A DNA stretch of 64,000 bases from assembly GCF_040719265.1 (NCBI RefSeq), contig NZ_JBFDAH010000008.1:161431-225430 (forward strand), read 5' to 3'. A program made the translations under genes and the position numbers. A model generated the notes under the pieces. That model was not told the origin of the DNA, made no database searches, and saw only the letters and a program-made list of their open reading frames with translations. Positions within the stretch are counted from its first letter, which is position 1; each line of letters opens with the position of its first letter. Below, one piece after another: positions 8,526 through 17,323 of this stretch. Source of the DNA: Aliikangiella maris (lineage in GTDB: Bacteria; Pseudomonadota; Gammaproteobacteria; Enterobacterales; Kangiellaceae).

Positions 8526-11201
8526 ATGTTTAGAAAAAACAAATTTCAAATGCCAAAAACTGCTCGTGCGGTTTATCTGGCATTAGTGGCTGGTGGTTTT
8601 TCTGTGAATGTTTTCGCCGCAGAAAGCGAACAGGTTGATAACCAGCAAAATGAAGAAGTCGAAGAAGTTGTAGTAACAGGTAGCCGTTTACAGGGTAGTG
8701 CGCAAGCGGTTCTTGACGAAAGAAAAGAACAGGCATTTGTTGCTGATATTTTAGGTTCAGAGCAAATCTCGCGTACTGGTGACAGCGATGCTGCGTCAGC
8801 GCTTCGCCGAGTAACCGGTTTGACCTTGGTTGATGGAAAATTTATTTATATACGTGGTTTGGGTGAGCGCTATTCAGCAACACAATTGGACGGTATGACC
8901 GTACCAAGTCCTGACCCAACCCGAACTGTTTTGCCATTGGATTTATTTCCTGCTGGTATTATTGAAAGTTTAAGCGTGCAGAAAGCTTATTCCCCCGAAC
9001 TACCTGCGCACTTTGCAGGTGGTAATGTAAATATTCGTATTAAGTCGATTCCTAAAGAACCTGTACTGCGTGTTGGAGTTGAACTAGGCACTAATAGTAA
9101 CAATTCAGATACTTCGCCTTGGTATGAAGGTGGCGATCATGACTGGTATGGTCGTGATGATGGTACACGTGAATTACCGATTGCCATGCAACAAGCTTTT
9201 GCGGGTGATGGAATCAATCAGATACCTAATGAACAAGCCGTTGCACTGTTTGGTTCGTTAAACCGAAACTTTGAAGCCAACGATGAAAGCATCGATCCAA
9301 ATGTTGGTATGAATTTTACTTTTGGTAATAAACTGGATTTTGATAATGGTTCAGAGTTAGGCTTTTTAGCTGCTTTTTCATACAAGAATAAATGGGTTGT
9401 GTCAGAAGAGCGAAATGTTAATAATCTTTCCCGTTCAGGTGACACAGTAAAAATTAATGAGTTTTCTGATGGTCCTTCAACTGAACATAATGTTAAATTT
9501 AGTGGTATGGTGAATGTTGGATTTAATTATGACGAAAACCATAAGTTTGAATTTAATAATATTTTGTTACGTGATACGCGCGATAGAATGCGTAATCGAT
9601 TACTCGAATCGACCAATACAATCGATGAGCCAGATGATGAACGTCGTCAATTAGATGTGATCTATGAAGAAAGAGAAATGATTTCTCATCAACTGAAAGG
9701 ATCGCATAACTTTAATGACTATAATAATCTGGGTATCGACTGGTATTATGCTGATAGTAATTCCGAGCGCTTTGCACCAGGTGGTTTGGATGCCTTTTTC
9801 CGAGTTAATCTAGAAGGCGGACAGCGTGCAGAAAGAATTGCCAGTGATGTAGATACCATATATCACTTTCAAAACCTTGAAGATCAAGCAGAAAACTATG
9901 GCGTTAATTTTTCACTACCGTTCTATTTTGACAATTCAAGCATAGAACTGAAAGCTGGCGCTGATTTTATTGAAAAAGAGCGTTCTGCAGAAAATATTGA
10001 TATTGCGATACAAACCTTCGCTATTCCTTCAAACTATCTGCAAGGTAGTGTTTATTCAGATATCTTTTCAAATGAAAATCTACTTGCGGAAGACTATCGT
10101 GTTCGTTTAAATGACCAAACCAGTGGTGGTGATAAATATAAAGCTGCAACATTGGTTGATTCATATTATTTAATGGCGAATATGGATTTTGGAATGGCAT
10201 GGCGCTTTACACTCGGTGCTCGCTACGAAGACTTCCGCCAAGTGTCTATTCCATTACAGCCTCATAGCGAATTTTTTGATGCAGAAAAAGAAGAGCTTGA
10301 ACGACTTCCTTTTGCTGAAGATAAATGGTATCCGTCGTTAGCTGCGACTTATGTGCTGGATAGCACCATGCAGTTCCGCTTTAACTATAGCGAAACCGCA
10401 ATTCGTCCAGATCTACGAGATATTTCAACCAGTTTTTACATCGATCCGTTAACTGAATTTTTGGTTCGTGGTTCGACTTCATTGCAAAGTGCTGAAGTAC
10501 AAAATGTTGATTTCCGCTGGGAATGGTACATGGAGTCAGGTGAAAATCTGTCGGTTGCGCTGTTTGCCAAACAAATTGACCGACCAATCGAAATGATTGA
10601 GCTGCCCAGTGCTACTGAAGGGGCTCCGCAGCTATTAACTGCAAATGCTGAAGACGGTGATGTCATTGGTATGGAAGTTGAGTTCTTAAAAGACTTTTCA
10701 TTCTTGGGTGATGATTTTGCCAACTACTTTATGACAGGTAACTTCACAATTTCAGATTCTGAAGTGAATATTTGTAGTGATACTAACCCTGACACGCCTT
10801 GTTTGTTTGAAGAACAGTTAAAAGAAGCATTGAACACTTCTTCTAATGTTACTAATGTTATTACCAACAATACAAGACGCTTAATTGGTCACTCTGAATG
10901 GGTAGTGAATATGCAGTTTGGTTGGGATTCATTAAACAATGAACACTCGGCAACGGTAGTTTATAATGTTTTTGGCCCTCGCATTATTGTTCCTGGAGTT
11001 GGCGGGTTTGAAGATGCGGAAGAGCAAGCATTCCACTCTTTAGATCTGGTATATACTTGGTATCCAACTTACGATAGTACTGTTAAATTCAAGTTGAAAA
11101 ATATTCTCAATGAAGAGAAAACTATCGAACAGGAAGGTATTGATATATTACGTGAAACGGTTGGTACCGAATTCTCAGTTCAATTTACAACTGATTTCTA
11201 A
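8526..11201 (+). CDS. TonB-dependent outer-membrane receptor
   Basis: 891 residues. Signal peptide to about residue 31, then an acidic linker and a TonB box (EEVVVTGSR, residues 46-54). The plug domain contains SAASALRRVTGL-type and YIRGLGERYSATQLDG motifs, followed by a 22-strand-type beta barrel ending in a terminal Phe (TTDF). GGAG at 8516-8519 is the ribosome binding site. The gene lies between the repeat lipoprotein and a TonB2 energising operon, so all three likely form one uptake route. The substrate is unknown; Pho-like sites nearby hint at a phosphorus-containing ligand (inference only). Confidence 0.88.
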   Translation: MFRKNKFQMPKTARAVYLALVAGGFSVNVFAAESEQVDNQQNEEVEEVVVTGSRLQGSAQAVLDERKEQAFVADILGSEQISRTGDSDAASALRRVTGLTLVDGKFIYIRGLGERYSATQLDGMTVPSPDPTRTVLPLDLFPAGIIESLSVQKAYSPELPAHFAGGNVNIRIKSIPKEPVLRVGVELGTNSNNSDTSPWYEGGDHDWYGRDDGTRELPIAMQQAFAGDGINQIPNEQAVALFGSLNRNFEANDESIDPNVGMNFTFGNKLDFDNGSELGFLAAFSYKNKWVVSEERNVNNLSRSGDTVKINEFSDGPSTEHNVKFSGMVNVGFNYDENHKFEFNNILLRDTRDRMRNRLLESTNTIDEPDDERRQLDVIYEEREMISHQLKGSHNFNDYNNLGIDWYYADSNSERFAPGGLDAFFRVNLEGGQRAERIASDVDTIYHFQNLEDQAENYGVNFSLPFYFDNSSIELKAGADFIEKERSAENIDIAIQTFAIPSNYLQGSVYSDIFSNENLLAEDYRVRLNDQTSGGDKYKAATLVDSYYLMANMDFGMAWRFTLGARYEDFRQVSIPLQPHSEFFDAEKEELERLPFAEDKWYPSLAATYVLDSTMQFRFNYSETAIRPDLRDISTSFYIDPLTEFLVRGSTSLQSAEVQNVDFRWEWYMESGENLSVALFAKQIDRPIEMIELPSATEGAPQLLTANAEDGDVIGMEVEFLKDFSFLGDDFANYFMTGNFTISDSEVNICSDTNPDTPCLFEEQLKEALNTSSNVTNVITNNTRRLIGHSEWVVNMQFGWDSLNNEHSATVVYNVFGPRIIVPGVGGFEDAEEQAFHSLDLVYTWYPTYDSTVKFKLKNILNEEKTIEQEGIDILRETVGTEFSVQFTTDF

Positions 11202-11311
11202 TAACAAAACTATATAAAAAAATTATTAAATGCGGTCAGCTCATTGCAAATATGTTTAATCCGTTGATTGCGAAAAATAATGAATTAAAATAAAAAAGCT
11301 ATCTAATTAAC

Positions 11312-11337
11312 AGGAGAGGAAACTCTCCTTTTTTATT
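11312..11337 (+). terminator. Rho-independent terminator after the receptor gene
   Basis: AGGAGAG-GAAA-CTCTCCT (perfect 7-bp stem, GNRA-type tetraloop, 11312-11329) is followed by a run of T to 11334. This is a classic intrinsic terminator 111 bp past the receptor stop codon. Confidence 0.85.
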
Positions 11338-11373
11338 TTATGAATTATTACAATAAACAGATAAAAAGCTAAG

Positions 11374-11432
11374 TATGACAAAAATGTTTCGCAATTTTTA
11401 AATTTGTATTTTGTTTGTCATATATCTGTAAA
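11374..11432 (+). promoter_or_regulatory. Inverted repeat with Pho-box-like site upstream of the TonB2 operon
   Basis: TATGACAAA (11374-11382) and TTTGTCATA (11414-11422) form a perfect 9-bp inverted repeat. The right arm continues into TTGTCATATATCTGTAAA (11415-11432), which fits the Pho-box pattern in the first heptamer, the ATAT spacer and the CTGT of the second heptamer. It lies about 410 bp before the DUF3450 gene. PhoB control is inferred. Confidence 0.4.
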
Positions 11433-11843
11433 ACAATTGAAATATTTAAAATATACAATCCCATCTCAAAGTTAAATTAGCATTAACTTACGATTAATTA
11501 AGCCAAGAAAAAACATTATTTAATTCAAGCAGAACTTGAATTTAAAAAAATATTCATGTTGTAATGGAAAAAATGAATATTTCATTAATGTTAATCTGGC
11601 CATTAAAAAATAAAGCAGTAATCAACAAATATGACATTTTGTTCTTGTTCTTTTAATAATTACAAAAATGTGCGATTTAACCAGAGCAGTACTTGATTTA
11701 TTCAGACAACTGTTTCAACAGGCTTTTTCGTAAGTTAAATGCACGGGTTTGGAAAGTCGAGTAAATAGTTTCTCCGATAAGTTAACTGCTCGATAGTTGA
11801 ACACGGATGTTATTTAAATCTTTAAATCTAGAGGAAGTATTAC

Positions 11844-12623
11844 ATGAATATAAAGATGTCCTCATGGTTGATTACATCAATCATTTCGGCAGGCACATTA
11901 ATTTTATTAGTGGTATCAACTGTTACACAGGCGACATCGTTAGGTCCGGTTGTTGAAAAAAGTAAAACCATTAATGAGCTGGCTGCATCGTCACAAAAAA
12001 AAATCGATCGGCTTGCTGAACAGATAGAAGATAAAGTACAGCAATTTAAGGCTGTTAATAAAGAAATTGATGGTCTGGAAATTTATAATGCGCAAATGGA
12101 GCGCCAAATCGAAAACCAACTATTAGAAATGCAGCGCTTAGGATTATCAATGGATAAAGTCAGTGTTATTGAGCGTCAAATTGCGCCATTAATGCTGCGA
12201 ATGATAGATGGTTTAAAAGAGTTTGTTCAATTAGATGTACCATTTTTAACGGAAGAGCGCCAAAATCGACTAGCTAGCTTGGCTGAAATGATGGATCGCG
12301 CTGATGTTGCTGTTTCAGAAAAATTTCGCCGAGTATTAGAAGCCTATCAAGTCGAAGTTGATTACGGGCGTACTATCGAATCTTACACTGGTGTTGCCAA
12401 GGTTGATGGTAATGACCAGGAAGTTAATTTTTTACGAATTGGTCGTGTTGCACTCATTTATCAGACTCGCGATCAAAATCGCATGGGAATTTGGAATATT
12501 CAAAAGCAGCAGTGGGAAGAGCTAGATGGCGAATACCGAACACAAGTGACTAAAGGTATTCGAATGGCGAAAAAGCAAATGGCGCCAGATATGATCATTG
12601 CCCCGATTTCAGCCGCGCAATAA
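11844..12623 (+). CDS. DUF3450 family periplasmic protein of the TonB2 operon
   Basis: 259 residues. N-terminal signal peptide (hydrophobic residues about 8-28), then a long coiled coil (about residues 40-105, rich in E, Q, K and I), then a globular C-terminal half with FLRIGRVALIYQTRD and MGIWN. DUF3450 genes typically head ExbB-ExbB-ExbD-TonB-TPR operons in marine gammaproteobacteria. AGAGGAAG precedes the start. It probably works in the periplasm with the extended ExbB encoded next, whose own periplasmic domain shares the coiled coil plus R(I/V)G motif. Confidence 0.82.
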   Translation: MNIKMSSWLITSIISAGTLILLVVSTVTQATSLGPVVEKSKTINELAASSQKKIDRLAEQIEDKVQQFKAVNKEIDGLEIYNAQMERQIENQLLEMQRLGLSMDKVSVIERQIAPLMLRMIDGLKEFVQLDVPFLTEERQNRLASLAEMMDRADVAVSEKFRRVLEAYQVEVDYGRTIESYTGVAKVDGNDQEVNFLRIGRVALIYQTRDQNRMGIWNIQKQQWEELDGEYRTQVTKGIRMAKKQMAPDMIIAPISAAQ

Positions 12624-12636
12624 CAGGAATAATATC

Positions 12637-14001
12637 ATGAAGTTTAAAAATCTTATTCGTACCTTGACTGCGATTTCAATGACGTTGAGTACCAGTCTTT
12701 TTGCTGCTGAAAATGCCGTTAACCTTGATGCATTGTTAAAAAAGCTCGAGCAAGGTCAATATCAACAGTCGCAACAAAATAAGCAGCGTGAGAAAACATT
12801 CATACAGCAACGATCTGAGCGTGACCGCTTATTAAACGAAGCAGTTAATAAACGAGAAGAGCAAGTTAAACGTTCTGAAACGCTAGAAACTAATTTTGAA
12901 GAAAATGAAATTAAAATTGCCAATTTAAATGAAGCTCTGAATAAACGATTAGGGTCACTTAAAGAACTATTTGGTGTTTTACAGCAGGTTTCAGGTGATA
13001 CTAAAAGTAAGTTCTCAACTTCGATTATTTCTGCCGAATATCCAGACAGAGGTGAGTTTTTATCAAGCCTGGCAGAAAAAATGGGATCTTCATCTGAACT
13101 GGCTTCTATTGAAGAAATAGAACGTGTTTGGTTTGAATTACAACGCGAAATGACCGAGTCTGGCAAAATCAGTCGATTTGAAAAAGAAATTACTTTGGCT
13201 GACGGGCAGAAAGAAAAACGCTCAATTGTTCGAGTGGGTAGCTTTAACCTGATAGACGATGGCCAGTATCTGGAATGGATTGATGAAACGCAAACGGTTG
13301 CCCAGTTAACTCGCCAACCGACTGATCGTTTTCAAAGTACCGCAGCCGATCTTTATCAGTTAAAGGACGGTTACACGGGATTTGCGCTTGATCCGACGGG
13401 TGGCAGTATTTTGGGATTATTAATTCAAGCACCGAATACACAGGAATATATTGAACAAGGTGGAGTTGTTGGTTATGTCATTTTAGCTCTCGGTTTAATT
13501 GCGTTATTAATTGCAGCGGAAAGATATATTGTTCTGTTTTTAACCGAGCAAAAGGTAAAACGTCAACTTAAAAGTAATGAGTTGAAAGACAATAACCCGC
13601 TGGGACGCGTTCTTAAGGTGAAAGAAAAGTATGCCAATGTTGCGTCGGATACCCTCGAGTTGAAACTCAGTGAAGCTATTCTAAAAGAAATACCTCGGTT
13701 AACTCGCAGCATTACTTTTATAAAAATTATTTCGGTGGTTGCTCCTTTACTTGGACTATTAGGAACGGTAACTGGAATGATTAACACCTTTCAGGCAATA
13801 ACACTATTTGGAACCGGTGATCCAAAATTAATGGCCGGTGGTATTTCTACGGCATTAGTAACGACTGTATTAGGTTTGGTAGTCGCAATACCGACTGTTT
13901 TATTGTTTACCTGGTTAAATACACGCAGCAAAAATATTCTGCACATTTTGCAAGAGCAAAGTGCTGGCATTATTGCAGAGCGAGCTGAGCAAGGACAATA
14001 A
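12637..14001 (+). CDS. ttpC: TtpC-like MotA/TolQ/ExbB protein with large periplasmic N-terminus
   Basis: 454 residues from ATG 12637; the in-frame upstream extension overlaps the preceding gene and lacks a signal sequence. Signal peptide, then a coiled-coil periplasmic domain (about residues 25-130), a globular part with RVGSFNLI (about 200), then three membrane segments (about 285-310, 370-392, 410-435) of the ExbB/TolQ proton-channel fold with LLGLLGTVTGMI. This two-part architecture matches TtpC, the extra component of the Vibrio TonB2 system. It helps transfer proton-motive energy to outer-membrane receptors. Confidence 0.85.
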   Translation: MKFKNLIRTLTAISMTLSTSLFAAENAVNLDALLKKLEQGQYQQSQQNKQREKTFIQQRSERDRLLNEAVNKREEQVKRSETLETNFEENEIKIANLNEALNKRLGSLKELFGVLQQVSGDTKSKFSTSIISAEYPDRGEFLSSLAEKMGSSSELASIEEIERVWFELQREMTESGKISRFEKEITLADGQKEKRSIVRVGSFNLIDDGQYLEWIDETQTVAQLTRQPTDRFQSTAADLYQLKDGYTGFALDPTGGSILGLLIQAPNTQEYIEQGGVVGYVILALGLIALLIAAERYIVLFLTEQKVKRQLKSNELKDNNPLGRVLKVKEKYANVASDTLELKLSEAILKEIPRLTRSITFIKIISVVAPLLGLLGTVTGMINTFQAITLFGTGDPKLMAGGISTALVTTVLGLVVAIPTVLLFTWLNTRSKNILHILQEQSAGIIAERAEQGQ

Positions 14002-14003
14002 AC

Positions 14004-14531
14004 GTGTCTGGTATTACTGAATTTTTTGATGTCATTCGTGAGTTCCTGGATACGGGCGGTCAGGTGCTCAACTACATTGGTATTTTAATTTTTTTAATGT
14101 GGGTGCTGATTTTAGAGCGAATTTTTTATCTGTTTTTTGTGTATAAAGGCGAACGCAAAAATATTATTCAGCAATGGAAAAGTCGCTCAGAAAGAAACTC
14201 ATGGAATGCTGAACAAATTCGTGAGGCAATGATTTCCCGCATGAAAATGCAATTGAATCGCTCACTACCAACCATTCAAGCATTTGTTGCCTTGTGTCCT
14301 CTATTGGGATTACTGGGAACCGTGACTGGAATGATTGTGGTATTTGATGTGATGGCGATTTCTGGTAGTGGTAATGCCCGTTCTATGGCATCTGGGGTTT
14401 CTAAAGCAACCATTCCAACAATGGCTGGAATGGTGGGCGCGCTATCGGGCGTTTTTGCTTCAACCTGGTTAAAACGAACCGCTAAAAAAGAAGTTGAACT
14501 GTTAGAAGATAAACTTACCCTAGATCACTGA
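14004..14531 (+). CDS. exbB2: ExbB2, TonB2-system proton channel subunit
   Basis: 175 residues from GTG 14004, two bases after the previous stop, with AAGGACA (13991-13997) as ribosome binding site. Three membrane segments (about residues 20-40, 90-115, 125-150) and the signature ALCPLLGLLGTVTGMIVVF. The short form is typical of ExbB2. It forms the stator channel with ExbD2 in the inner membrane. Confidence 0.88.
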   Translation: MSGITEFFDVIREFLDTGGQVLNYIGILIFLMWVLILERIFYLFFVYKGERKNIIQQWKSRSERNSWNAEQIREAMISRMKMQLNRSLPTIQAFVALCPLLGLLGTVTGMIVVFDVMAISGSGNARSMASGVSKATIPTMAGMVGALSGVFASTWLKRTAKKEVELLEDKLTLDH

Positions 14532-14598
14532 TTCGGATAAGTTATCTTTTTTAAATTATTGTTTTTATTATCGAGAAGTAAAGTAAGAGGTATGTGTC

Positions 14599-15009
14599 AT
14601 GCGTGCACCACTTTCGAGAATTTTGGAAGAAGATGACGATTCAGAAATTAATATGACACCAATGCTAGATGTTGTATTTATTATGCTGATTTTCTTCATT
14701 GTTACTGCATCTTTTGTAAAAGAAGCAGGTATAGACGTTAATCGTCCTGAAGCGGCTACTGCGGTAAAAAAAGAAAGAGCCAACATTCTAGTCGCAATTA
14801 GTGATAAGGGCGAAATCTGGATAAATAAAAGACGAGTTGATGTACGTGCGGTGCAGGCAAATATTGAACGTTTAAAAGCAGAAAACCCACAAGGTACGGT
14901 AGTTATTCAAGCTGATCAGAAAGCGACTACTGATGTATTAATTAAAGTGATGGATTCTGCGCGCGCTGCTGGCGTATTTGATGTTTCAATTGCGGCACAA
15001 GAGATCTGA
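14599..15009 (+). CDS. exbD2: ExbD2 energy transducer
   Basis: 136 residues with one N-terminal membrane segment (about residues 24-43) and a periplasmic domain. The essential proton-carrying Asp is Asp24 in TPMLDVVFIML. AAGAGG at 14585-14590 is placed for ATG 14599. It works with ExbB2 to couple proton flow to TonB2. Confidence 0.9.
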   Translation: MRAPLSRILEEDDDSEINMTPMLDVVFIMLIFFIVTASFVKEAGIDVNRPEAATAVKKERANILVAISDKGEIWINKRRVDVRAVQANIERLKAENPQGTVVIQADQKATTDVLIKVMDSARAAGVFDVSIAAQEI

Positions 15010-15010
15010 T

Positions 15011-15619
15011 ATGGCTCGGTTTCTTAATGCCTCTATTTTTGCATTTTTAATTACCGCAGCATTATTCTGGGGAATGCAATCGCTGATTACTGGTAGTAAA
15101 AGTGTGCTGACAGATCCGGTTAAAGGAAAAGTTTTAGATTTTGTGCGTTTAAAACCTGATGAGACGGTACAGAAGAAACAGCGAAAACCTAAAAAACCAC
15201 CTAAGCCTGAAGAACCACCGCCCGATATAAACCAGCCACCAGCGCAAATGAATAATTTGGCAAATACACAAAATACTATTGGGTTTTCTGCCGACCTTGA
15301 TGTGGACACAGGTTTAGAAGGTGGGTTAGCGTTAGGTTCTGGCGATGGTGAATATTTGCCTATTGTTAAAGTCGCTCCAATATATCCGCGCCGAGCATTA
15401 TCGCGCGGGATAGAAGGCTATGTAATAGTAGAATTTACTGTGACTAAACAAGGTTCGGTGAGAGATCCGGTTGTTGTCGAAGCTGAGCCAGAAGGTATTT
15501 TTAACCAAGCCGCTGTCGAAGCGGCCAAAAAGTTTAAGTACAAACCGCGCGTTATTGATGGTGTTGCCAGTGAAGTGGCAGGTGTACAAAATAAAATTAC
15601 CTTTAAACTCGATCAATAA
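15011..15619 (+). CDS. tonB2: TonB2 protein
   Basis: 202 residues from ATG 15011, one base after the exbD2 stop; an upstream in-frame ATG inside exbD2 is not needed. One N-terminal membrane anchor (about residues 7-25), a Lys/Pro-rich spacer (about 52-80: KPKKPPKPEEPPP) and the TonB C-terminal domain (about 115-202) with APIYPRRALSRGIEGYVIVEFTV. It is shorter than E. coli TonB, as usual for TonB2 proteins. It contacts the TonB box of receptors such as the one upstream. Confidence 0.9.
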   Translation: MARFLNASIFAFLITAALFWGMQSLITGSKSVLTDPVKGKVLDFVRLKPDETVQKKQRKPKKPPKPEEPPPDINQPPAQMNNLANTQNTIGFSADLDVDTGLEGGLALGSGDGEYLPIVKVAPIYPRRALSRGIEGYVIVEFTVTKQGSVRDPVVVEAEPEGIFNQAAVEAAKKFKYKPRVIDGVASEVAGVQNKITFKLDQ

Positions 15620-15662
15620 ACTTGTTTGAGAGATATTAAAGTTGTTCTTGAGTAGGAGACAA

Positions 15663-16994
15663 ATGATGAAAAACAGTTTTCAATGGCTAACTAAAATTGT
15701 GATTGCAATTTTTCTTTTTCAGCCGGCTATTGTTTTAAAAGTTGACTCCCTTGATATTGGATTTACTGCTAAGGCTGCTGAGTCGACTAAAAAGAAAACG
15801 CGTCGCACGCCTGCAATGCGTGAAAAAATTTATAGCCAGTTAGCCCGAGCACAAAAACTGGCCGACGAAAAAAATGTGGCAGAAGGGCTCGAAATATTAG
15901 AGTCACTCAATAAGCGCGCCGATCAACTTAATTCTTATGAGCAGGCGATGGTTTGGAATGCTCTAGGATTTATTTACTATAGTAATGACAAAATTAATCA
16001 AGCCGTTGCTGCATTCGAGCAGGTGGTTAAGCAAGAAAATATTCCTGAATCACTGGAGCTATCAACACTGTTCAGTTTAGCTCAGCTTTCAATGCAGGCT
16101 GAAAAATATGAGCAATCATTAACCTACTTATCAAAATGGGAAGCACTTAAAGAAGGAGAGGCAATCGACAAGGGCTTGGTATTAAAAGCCAATGCTTACT
16201 ACGCCTTAAAAGATTATGCTGCGGCTGAGAAAGCCATTTCAAGTGCTATCAGTAAAGTTGAAGCCGAGGGTAAAGTTGCTAAAGAAAACTGGTTAGTGTT
16301 AAAGCGCGCTTTACATTACGAATTGAAACAGCCACGACAAGTGACGCAAGTTTCTGAAAAACTGGTACGTCACTATTCTAAACCCAAATACTGGATTGAA
16401 CTTTCAAATATGTACGGCGAAGTTGGTGAAGCAACTAAGCAACTAGCCGTACTAGAAGCAGCCTATCAGCAAGGTTTTGTCACCAATAAATCAGATATTC
16501 GCTCATTGGCACAACAATATTTCTTTTCGGGTGCACCATATAAAGCAGCAAAATTAATGAGTGAACAGTTGGCAAAAGGCAATATTGAAGGGGATATCAA
16601 AACTCTACAATTTTTAGCACAAGCCTGGTCTGCTGCCAAAGAAGGTGATAAAGCTATACCGGTATTACTCGATGCCGCCAAGCAAAGCAGTGATGGAAAT
16701 ATCGATGCACAATTAGCGGAAGTGTTGGTTAACCAGTCGAAATATGAGCAAGCTATTGAAGTGGCTAATCGCGCAAAGGAAAAAGGAGAGCTGAAAAATC
16801 CTGGACATGTGGATGTTGCGCTAGGGATGGCACACTATAATTTGAAAAATTACAATCAGGCGATTGATCATTTTAAACTGGCAGCAAAAGATGACAAAGT
16901 GAACAAAATGGCTCAAAAATGGCTACAGTTTGTTACCAGCGAAAAGCTCAACCAAGAGCGTCTGAAACAGTCTGTTGCGGCAATCGGTTACTAG
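15663..16994 (+). CDS. TPR protein closing the TonB2 operon
   Basis: 443 residues from ATG 15663, with AGGAGA at 15654-15659. Signal-peptide-like N-terminus, then repeated TPR units (for example YEQAMVWNALGFIYYSNDKINQAVAAFEQVV and VDVALGMAHYNLKNYNQAIDHFKLAAKDD). A TPR gene at this place is a constant partner of ttpC-exbB2-exbD2-tonB2 operons. It is likely periplasmic and supports assembly or substrate range of the system, but its exact role is not established. Confidence 0.82.
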   Translation: MMKNSFQWLTKIVIAIFLFQPAIVLKVDSLDIGFTAKAAESTKKKTRRTPAMREKIYSQLARAQKLADEKNVAEGLEILESLNKRADQLNSYEQAMVWNALGFIYYSNDKINQAVAAFEQVVKQENIPESLELSTLFSLAQLSMQAEKYEQSLTYLSKWEALKEGEAIDKGLVLKANAYYALKDYAAAEKAISSAISKVEAEGKVAKENWLVLKRALHYELKQPRQVTQVSEKLVRHYSKPKYWIELSNMYGEVGEATKQLAVLEAAYQQGFVTNKSDIRSLAQQYFFSGAPYKAAKLMSEQLAKGNIEGDIKTLQFLAQAWSAAKEGDKAIPVLLDAAKQSSDGNIDAQLAEVLVNQSKYEQAIEVANRAKEKGELKNPGHVDVALGMAHYNLKNYNQAIDHFKLAAKDDKVNKMAQKWLQFVTSEKLNQERLKQSVAAIGY

Positions 16995-17323
16995 TCGGTT
17001 AGTCAGTTGATTGAGTAACGGATAGTTATTAATCAGTTTATTCATATTTTATATTAATCTGTATCAATCGCTGCCGGATCTTATTATGCTATAGTAAAAC
17101 TATTTACTAGATGGTTATTTATATTACAAAATGACCATCTAGCAGGCATACCCTTGGTCGCCAGTAGATGTTTTGGACGATTATCGAGCATTGCAAAATA
17201 TCTTGGCACCTGCCACTCATTTTTTCGTTGATTTATGGGATATCCCAAAGTTTGTGTTTTCCGTAATGACGATTCAATAATTGCAAACTAATATGTTGAA
17301 AATCAATATGTTGGATAAAGGTT
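16995..17323. other. Intergenic region upstream of ppk1
   Basis: 329 bp, no gene. It holds a 9-bp inverted repeat, CTAGATGGT at 17107-17115 and ACCATCTAG at 17134-17142 (18-nt spacer, no U tract), which could be an operator or an mRNA hairpin. No Pho box was seen here. Confidence 0.45.

Larger units (their letters stand above)
11202..11843. other. Long intergenic leader before the TonB2 operon
   Basis: 642 bp, AT-rich, no credible gene. It holds the receptor terminator (11312-11337) and a Pho-like/inverted-repeat element (11374-11432). The 400-bp stretch from there to the first operon gene shows no obvious folded RNA by eye. Confidence 0.5.

Noticed and set aside
17107..17142. Intrinsic terminator before ppk1
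   Set aside because: The 9-bp inverted repeat has a long loop and no T run.
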